Positions 7,457 to 11,223 of a stretch of DNA of 11,223 bases are shown piece after piece (positions within the stretch are counted from its first letter, which is position 1; each line of letters starts with the position of its first letter). Under the pieces are notes generated by a model. The model worked only from the letters and a program-made list of their open reading frames with translations. It was not told where the DNA came from and ran no database searches. The position numbers and the translations under genes were made by a program. Source of the stretch: an uncultured Flavobacteriaceae bacterium (GTDB lineage Bacteria > Bacteroidota > Bacteroidia > Flavobacteriales > Flavobacteriaceae); NCBI GenBank assembly GCA_947311815.1, contig CAMZMA010000225.1, positions 1-11,223 on the forward strand, written 5' to 3'.

Positions 7457-8488
7457 TTATTTTTTTTTCAGAACATATGCATGTCCAAAATAGAAAGATA
7501 GATTTTTTTCATTTTGCTTTTTCAAAACAGATTTAAACTCCCCATTAATCACCTTGTTTTCATATTGATAAGCGATTTCTTTCTCTGATTGATTATTTAC
7601 ATAAATGACATCATAAAAATTCTTGACATTGTTCGGGATTTCAAAATAAGGTTGGTAATTATTAAAGTTTTTGACAGTTGCTATGTGATAAATACCCTGC
7701 AAGAGTGCGTAAAAATTGAATTTCCGTACTTCTTCTCGGTCATAATCGTCTTTATAATGTCCTGCTTCAATTAAAATAGTGTTGTATCCTAATTTTTGAA
7801 AATTATCTCCTGTAGCTGTTGGATAAAATTCATCTGTATAACGCCCTACTTGGTTTGGAATGATTTTTTGCAACAAATTATTCATAGCCACAATAACATC
7901 CATAGTTTGTTTTCTGCCATTTGTAATTGCTCGAGTTTCTTCTTCTGAAGGTGCTAAAAATGAAATGGTTGCAGGATTTTTAGTGCCTTCTACTCCAAAA
8001 ATTGTTCTTTGATCATGAAGGTTAAAACAAAATTGTGGATTAAAAGTATCTAAAACACTGCGAAGCAACCTGCTTTCAGTTGCTTTTTTAGCAACAGCAT
8101 CTCTATTTAAATCGATATTGTTTGCGTTCACTCTTGTGTAAGCCAATGCTCCATCTGGATTTAGCATAGGAATGCAATACAACGTACATTCTTTTAAAAT
8201 TGTAGTAATTATAGGGTTTTGAGTGTCTTTTAAAGCGTTAAAAAGATCAAAAAGTGCTTTTGTACCAGTACTTTCATTTCCATGCATTTGACTCCAAATA
8301 AGAATTTTTATTTTTCCTGTTCCGAATTTTACACCATAAATAGGTGTGTTATTTTCAGAAACACCTATTTGTTGTGTATTATGAATCTTTAGCAATGGCA
8401 AAATATCAGAAAAAACAATCCATCTACCAAAAAGAGTATCTTCTTTATAATGTTTGTATTTGTTTTCTATGTGAGGTATATTAATCAA
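7457..8488 (-). CDS. M14-family zinc carboxypeptidase-like metallopeptidase (TTG start)
   Basis: 343 aa. Zinc ligands are visible as H69-x2-E72 (QMHGNESTG) and H158 (NLHDQ). A substrate-binding NIDLNRD block lies at 124-130, and the likely catalytic glutamate is E241 (ILIEAGHY). These are the landmarks of M14 carboxypeptidases, which remove C-terminal or gamma-linked residues from peptides or peptidoglycan stems, or deacylate amino acids. No signal peptide or membrane helix is seen, so a cytoplasmic role is inferred and the substrate is unknown. Start: there is no ATG in frame before M68, which is beyond the start of the domain, and an in-frame stop lies four codons above. Translation must therefore begin at TTG 8488 (MINIPHIENKYKHYKEDTLFG) or the preceding ATT. 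The gene points towards the lrp-type gene 85 bp downstream; no clear terminator separates them, so read-through is possible. Confidence 0.88.
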   Translation of the reverse strand: MINIPHIENKYKHYKEDTLFGRWIVFSDILPLLKIHNTQQIGVSENNTPIYGVKFGTGKIKILIWSQMHGNESTGTKALFDLFNALKDTQNPIITTILKECTLYCIPMLNPDGALAYTRVNANNIDLNRDAVAKKATESRLLRSVLDTFNPQFCFNLHDQRTIFGVEGTKNPATISFLAPSEEETRAITNGRKQTMDVIVAMNNLLQKIIPNQVGRYTDEFYPTATGDNFQKLGYNTILIEAGHYKDDYDREEVRKFNFYALLQGIYHIATVKNFNNYQPYFEIPNNVKNFYDVIYVNNQSEKEIAYQYENKVINGEFKSVLKKQNEKNLSFYFGHAYVLKKK

Positions 8489-8557
8489 AATGAAATTGTT
8501 TTATCCTTTATTATTGATACAAAAATAAGAATTTCATTTCACTAATCTATTATAAGG

Positions 8558-8594
8558 TTACAAATGTAATTTCAGGAAATTATTACATTTGTAA
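8558..8594. repeat. pair of inverted palindromes TTACAAATGTAA / TTACATTTGTAA
   Basis: TTACAAATGTAAT (8558-8570) and its exact reverse complement ATTACATTTGTAA (8582-8594) are separated by 11 bp. Each arm is itself a dyad, TTACA-nn-TGTAA. Arm centres are about 24 bp apart, close to two or slightly more helical turns, which suits a protein binding twice on nearly the same face of the DNA. The left arm contains a minus-strand TAnnTTTG promoter element for the M14 gene; the right arm contains one on the plus strand. Confidence 0.6.
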
Positions 8595-8794
8595 ACATTA
8601 CGGGTGTTTACATAAGTTAATAAATAAATCATTTTCTCAGCACCACTTCAAGTCTTTTTACAAGACCATTATTCAACCTATAAGATAGATTTATACAAAA
8701 GCGCAAAACAACTTATTATCAAATAGTTATGACTTATTGTTTAAAGTTTTAGTTTAATCGATTTTATTTGAGTAAATTTATTTAACATTGTAAA

Positions 8795-8829
8795 TTTGTT
8801 TAGTAAATATAAAAAAATTACATTTGTAA
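8795..8829 (+). promoter_or_regulatory. promoter of the XRE regulator overlapping a third palindrome copy
   Basis: TTTG (8795-8798), 20 bp, then TACATTTG (8819-8826) fits the flavobacterial -33 TTTG / -7 TAnnTTTG promoter with ideal spacing. It predicts a start near 8833 and a leader of about 15 nt before the ATG at 8848. The -7 element is embedded in TTACATTTGTAA (8818-8829), identical to the copy at 8583-8594. A repressor bound to the palindrome would block this promoter; autoregulation by the adjacent XRE protein is the simplest hypothesis. Confidence 0.6.
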
Positions 8830-8847
8830 CCCTATTAACTAATTACA

Positions 8848-9219
8848 ATGATAAACAGTATAGATTTTATAAACAGGCTTAAAAAAATTATGCTAACACA
8901 CCAAATAACCGCATCAAGTTTTGCAGATATTATTGGAGTGCAACGTTCTAGTATTTCACATATTTTATCTGGCAGAAATAAACCAAGCTTGGATTTTATC
9001 CTAAAGATAACTTCTAAATTTACCGATGTAGACATCTATTGGTTATTAAATGGAAAAGGTACCTATCCGAAGAGAGAAACTACAAATACTCAAACTCCTA
9101 CTCCAACTTCAACTCCTTCATTAACACCAGACCAAACTCAAACAAATACATCTAAAAAAATACAACGAATTGTCGTTTTCTATAAAGATGGTACTTTTGA
9201 GGAATACTTTAAGGAATAA
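8848..9219 (+). CDS. XRE-type helix-turn-helix transcriptional regulator
   Basis: 123 aa, cytoplasmic. Residues ~5-68 are a Cro/C1-type HTH: SASFADIIGVQRSSISHILSGRNKPSLDF-like sequence at 23-50, with the recognition helix around RSSISHILSGR (33-43), then a helix ending DVDIYWLLNGKG (60-71). Residues ~76-102 form a low-complexity T/P/Q/N linker, and the protein ends with a short charged/aromatic block, IVVFYKDGTFEEY (108-120). From memory, flavobacterial homologues share this layout, including the FYKDGTF tail after a variable linker; I could not check this. The target is unknown. Dyad palindromes lie in its own promoter and in the divergent M14 side, so it is a candidate for their binder. No toxin gene is adjacent, so an antitoxin role is not supported. 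The TonB receptor gene starts 61 bp downstream with its own -7-like element. Confidence 0.88.
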   Translation: MINSIDFINRLKKIMLTHQITASSFADIIGVQRSSISHILSGRNKPSLDFILKITSKFTDVDIYWLLNGKGTYPKRETTNTQTPTPTSTPSLTPDQTQTNTSKKIQRIVVFYKDGTFEEYFKE

Positions 9220-9252
9220 AAAAAAAAAATGTTTTATAATTAATTTATAGCA

Positions 9253-9260
9253 TACATTTG
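9253..9260 (+). promoter_or_regulatory. candidate -7 element for the TonB-dependent receptor gene
   Basis: TACATTTG matches TAnnTTTG and lies 20 bp upstream of the ATG at 9281. It is the same octamer found in the XRE promoter, but here the flanks (CA...CC) do not complete the TTACA/TGTAA palindrome. No TTG at the usual -33 distance is seen. Confidence 0.35.
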
Positions 9261-9280
9261 CCTACTTAAAATTATTAGGC

Positions 9281-11104
9281 ATGAGTAATTATAAGTTAAT
9301 TGTATTGTTTTTTATTGTTGCACTACAACAATCTTTTTCACAAGAAAAAAAAGAAGAAGTTTTAGACGAAATTGTTATTACTTCTGAGAGAATTGATCTT
9401 CCTTTCTCTAAAAACTCGAGAACCATTCAGATTATTACCGCAAAAAAAATTGCTAAAAGTACCGCCACAAATATTACGGACTTATTGCAAAACGTAGCAG
9501 GTATTGATATTAGAAGACGTGGTATTGACGGAATGCAATCTGATATTTATATCAGAGGCGGTCACTTTAACCAGACTTTGATATTAATTGACGGAATTAA
9601 AGTTGAAGATCTGCAAACAGGACATCATACAATGAATGTTATGATTCCGATTGAAAACATAGAACGGATTGAAATTGTAAAAGGTCCTGCAGCACGTGTT
9701 TTTGGGCAAAATGCTTTTTCTGGAGCTATTAATATTGTTACTAAAACCAATATAAAAAAGCATTTAACTTTAAATGTTAATTCAGGTTCTTACAGCAGAT
9801 TGTTTTACGGAATTACAGCTGCAGCAAAAATGAATAAAAGTTCGCATCAAATCCATATTTCTAGAAATACAAGCGATGGTTATATTGATAATACCGATTT
9901 TAAAAATCAGAATTATTTTTTAAAGAGTAGTTTTGCTACCAACAAGAATCCTATAAATGTGTTAGCTTCTTTTGGAGAACGAAAATTTGGAGCAAATAAC
10001 TTTTACACAAATACGCCCGCTTTTAATGAATATGAAGAAACCCAAACAAGTATTGTAGGCATTTCTACCAAAATAACGACCAATAATTGGGTTGTAAAAC
10101 CTAATATCTATTGGAAACGTAACCAAGACATGTTCTTGTTAAAACGAGAAAACCCTAGTTTTTCTAGAAATTTTAATATTTCTAATAAAATAGGAGCGCA
10201 AATAAACACGTCATACACTTCTACTCTTGGTATAACAGGTTTTGGTGTAGATATTGCTGCAATTACTTTGAGAAGCAATAATTTAGGCGACCAAAATAGA
10301 ACAATGGCAACGGCTTTTGTAGAACATCGTTTTCAGTTGTTAAACAATACGTTAGATATTACTCCTGGTGTTTCGTTAAATTATTTTTCTGATTTTAACT
10401 TTAACGCATTTCCTGGTATTGATATTGGATACAGTATTAATCAATATTTTAAAATTTACGGAAATATAGGATATTCTTACCGTGTACCAACTTATACGGA
10501 ATTGTATATTAACATCCCGAATTTCTTATCTGGTAACAGTTCTTTACAACCAGAAAAAGCGTTGGCAGAAGAAATAGGAATTAGCTACAGAAAAGAAAAT
10601 TTCAGTATTAATTCGGCAATTTTTTATAGAAACGCAACCGATTTGATTGACTACGTAAAAGAAACTAGCGCAAGCACACTTTTTGAAGCAAAAAATTTAA
10701 GAAATACCATTACAAAAGGATTTGAAATAACATCTGATTATTCTTTTAAAGTACAAGGAAATACTCAAAATATTACTTTAGGATATACTTTTATTGATGA
10801 AAATTACCCGAATGTAACAGTTTTTGCTTCTCGTTATTTATTAAATAGTGCAATAAAGCATCAACTTTCTTTAGGTGCACAATTTTCTATTTTAAATATA
10901 TTAAAACCTAGTTTTTCATACCGATTTGTTGAAAGGCCCACACAATCTTATCATTTATTAGATGCTAGAGTTAATTTAGAACATAAAAACATTCAGTATT
11001 TTTTACTACTTAACAATGTAACCAATACCGTTTATAGCGAAAAAACGAACGTTTTAATGCCGAAAAGAAATTTGGTGTTTGGAGTGAACTATCGGTTTTA
11101 TTAA
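9281..11104 (+). CDS. TonB-dependent outer-membrane receptor (BtuB/siderophore-receptor size class)
   Basis: 607 aa. A signal peptide (SNYKLIVLFFIVALQQSFS) is probably cut before Q21. A TonB-box-like segment (VLDEIVITSER) lies at 27-37 and the plug domain at ~40-158: TDLLQNVAGIDIRRRG at 66-81, IYIRGGHFNQTLILIDG at 89-105, IERIEIVKGPAARVFGQNAF at 127-146 and SGAINIVTK at 147-155. The remainder is a 22-strand-type barrel rich in alternating aromatic residues, including the YRVPTYTELY block before SLQPEKA. It ends in YRFY with the terminal aromatic residue needed for Bam-mediated insertion. It lacks the N-terminal carboxypeptidase-regulatory domain and the length (~1000 aa) of SusC-type glycan receptors, and there is no SusD partner. 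Import of a small ligand such as a siderophore, cobalamin or metal chelate is therefore more likely. No cobalamin riboswitch fits in the 61-bp gap upstream. Confidence 0.92.
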   Translation: MSNYKLIVLFFIVALQQSFSQEKKEEVLDEIVITSERIDLPFSKNSRTIQIITAKKIAKSTATNITDLLQNVAGIDIRRRGIDGMQSDIYIRGGHFNQTLILIDGIKVEDLQTGHHTMNVMIPIENIERIEIVKGPAARVFGQNAFSGAINIVTKTNIKKHLTLNVNSGSYSRLFYGITAAAKMNKSSHQIHISRNTSDGYIDNTDFKNQNYFLKSSFATNKNPINVLASFGERKFGANNFYTNTPAFNEYEETQTSIVGISTKITTNNWVVKPNIYWKRNQDMFLLKRENPSFSRNFNISNKIGAQINTSYTSTLGITGFGVDIAAITLRSNNLGDQNRTMATAFVEHRFQLLNNTLDITPGVSLNYFSDFNFNAFPGIDIGYSINQYFKIYGNIGYSYRVPTYTELYINIPNFLSGNSSLQPEKALAEEIGISYRKENFSINSAIFYRNATDLIDYVKETSASTLFEAKNLRNTITKGFEITSDYSFKVQGNTQNITLGYTFIDENYPNVTVFASRYLLNSAIKHQLSLGAQFSILNILKPSFSYRFVERPTQSYHLLDARVNLEHKNIQYFLLLNNVTNTVYSEKTNVLMPKRNLVFGVNYRFY

Positions 11105-11223
11105 AATGATTTAATCCCATAAAAGATTTAAGACCGCTTTACTATTAGACCTAGGACAAAAAGACTTAATTTTAATTATTATATAACAAACAGTAATAAA
11201 AAGACTTATTAGGATTTAAATCC
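11105..11223. other. non-coding tail with direct repeat and edge palindrome
   Basis: AAAAAGACTTA occurs at 11158-11168 and again at 11198-11208, exactly 40 bp apart. The window ends in the perfect 12-bp palindrome GGATTTAAATCC (11212-11223), which may continue beyond the edge. No hairpin-plus-T terminator for the receptor gene is evident. The function is unknown. Confidence 0.4.

Larger units (their letters stand above)
8489..8847. other. divergent 359-bp intergenic region with repeated palindromes
   Basis: No convincing ORF or structured RNA gene is visible. It carries the divergent control signals for the M14 gene (minus) and the XRE regulator (plus): two -7-like elements for the M14 side (minus strand, 8568-8561 TACATTTG and 8527-8520 TATTTTTG), a TTTG/TACATTTG pair on the plus side, and three copies of a 12-bp palindrome. 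The middle part (about 8600-8780) is plain AT-rich sequence apart from a weak 5-bp hairpin in the stretch GTCTTTTTACAAGAC. Confidence 0.6.

Noticed and set aside
8558..8829. CRISPR-like array
   Set aside because: Three 12-bp palindromes with unequal spacing (13 and 223 bp) and no cas genes; operator or promoter repeats explain it better.
8848..9219. Antitoxin of a HigBA or HipBA-type pair, or a prophage repressor
   Set aside because: No toxin, integrase or phage gene is adjacent; the neighbours are a TonB-dependent receptor and a peptidase.
9220..9280. Cobalamin riboswitch in front of the TonB-dependent receptor
   Set aside because: Only 61 bp of AT-rich sequence is available, without a B12-box-like segment.

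Overview
The window looks like chromosomal DNA of a marine-type member of the Flavobacteriaceae (Bacteroidota). The evidence is the strong AT bias, TAnnTTTG-type promoter elements, weak or absent Shine-Dalgarno sequences, a fused E1 alpha/beta 2-oxoacid dehydrogenase, a RibB with a degenerate GTP cyclohydrolase II half, and a TonB-dependent receptor next to a flavobacterial-type XRE regulator. No rRNA, tRNA, CRISPR array, insertion sequence or phage gene was seen.

Region 1 (1-1651, plus strand): the 3' end of an LptF/LptG-family lipopolysaccharide export permease overlaps, through ATGA, a riboflavin-pathway gene. That gene encodes an intact DHBP synthase (RibB) domain fused to a GTP cyclohydrolase II-like domain that lacks the zinc cysteines and the catalytic motif.

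Region 2 (1689-6806, minus strand): a compact four-gene block, read from 6806 down to 1689. The order is fused branched-chain-type 2-oxoacid dehydrogenase E1 (alpha+beta), nitroreductase-family flavoprotein, zinc-independent MDR-family NADPH oxidoreductase, and SLC13/DASS carboxylate transporter. Gaps are 1, 16 and 7 bp with the starts chosen here, so one transcript is likely. It converges on ribB at 1652-1688.

Region 3 (6807-8488, minus strand): a strong hairpin with a T tail, then an Lrp/AsnC regulator, then a cytoplasmic M14-type zinc carboxypeptidase. The Lrp regulator sits directly upstream of the E1 operon. This recalls the BkdR/bkd arrangement of Pseudomonas and makes it the obvious candidate regulator.

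Region 4 (8489-11223): a 359-bp divergent intergenic region with three copies of the palindrome TTACA(AA/TT)TGTAA. One copy coincides with the best promoter in the window. It is followed on the plus strand by an XRE-type HTH regulator and a short (607 aa) TonB-dependent outer-membrane receptor. The last 119 bp are non-coding, with a short direct repeat and a palindrome cut by the window edge.

Most genes are housekeeping or metabolic. I see no defence system or clearly new machine. The best leads are the repeated palindromes, the degenerate RibB fusion, and the regulator/operon pairing.
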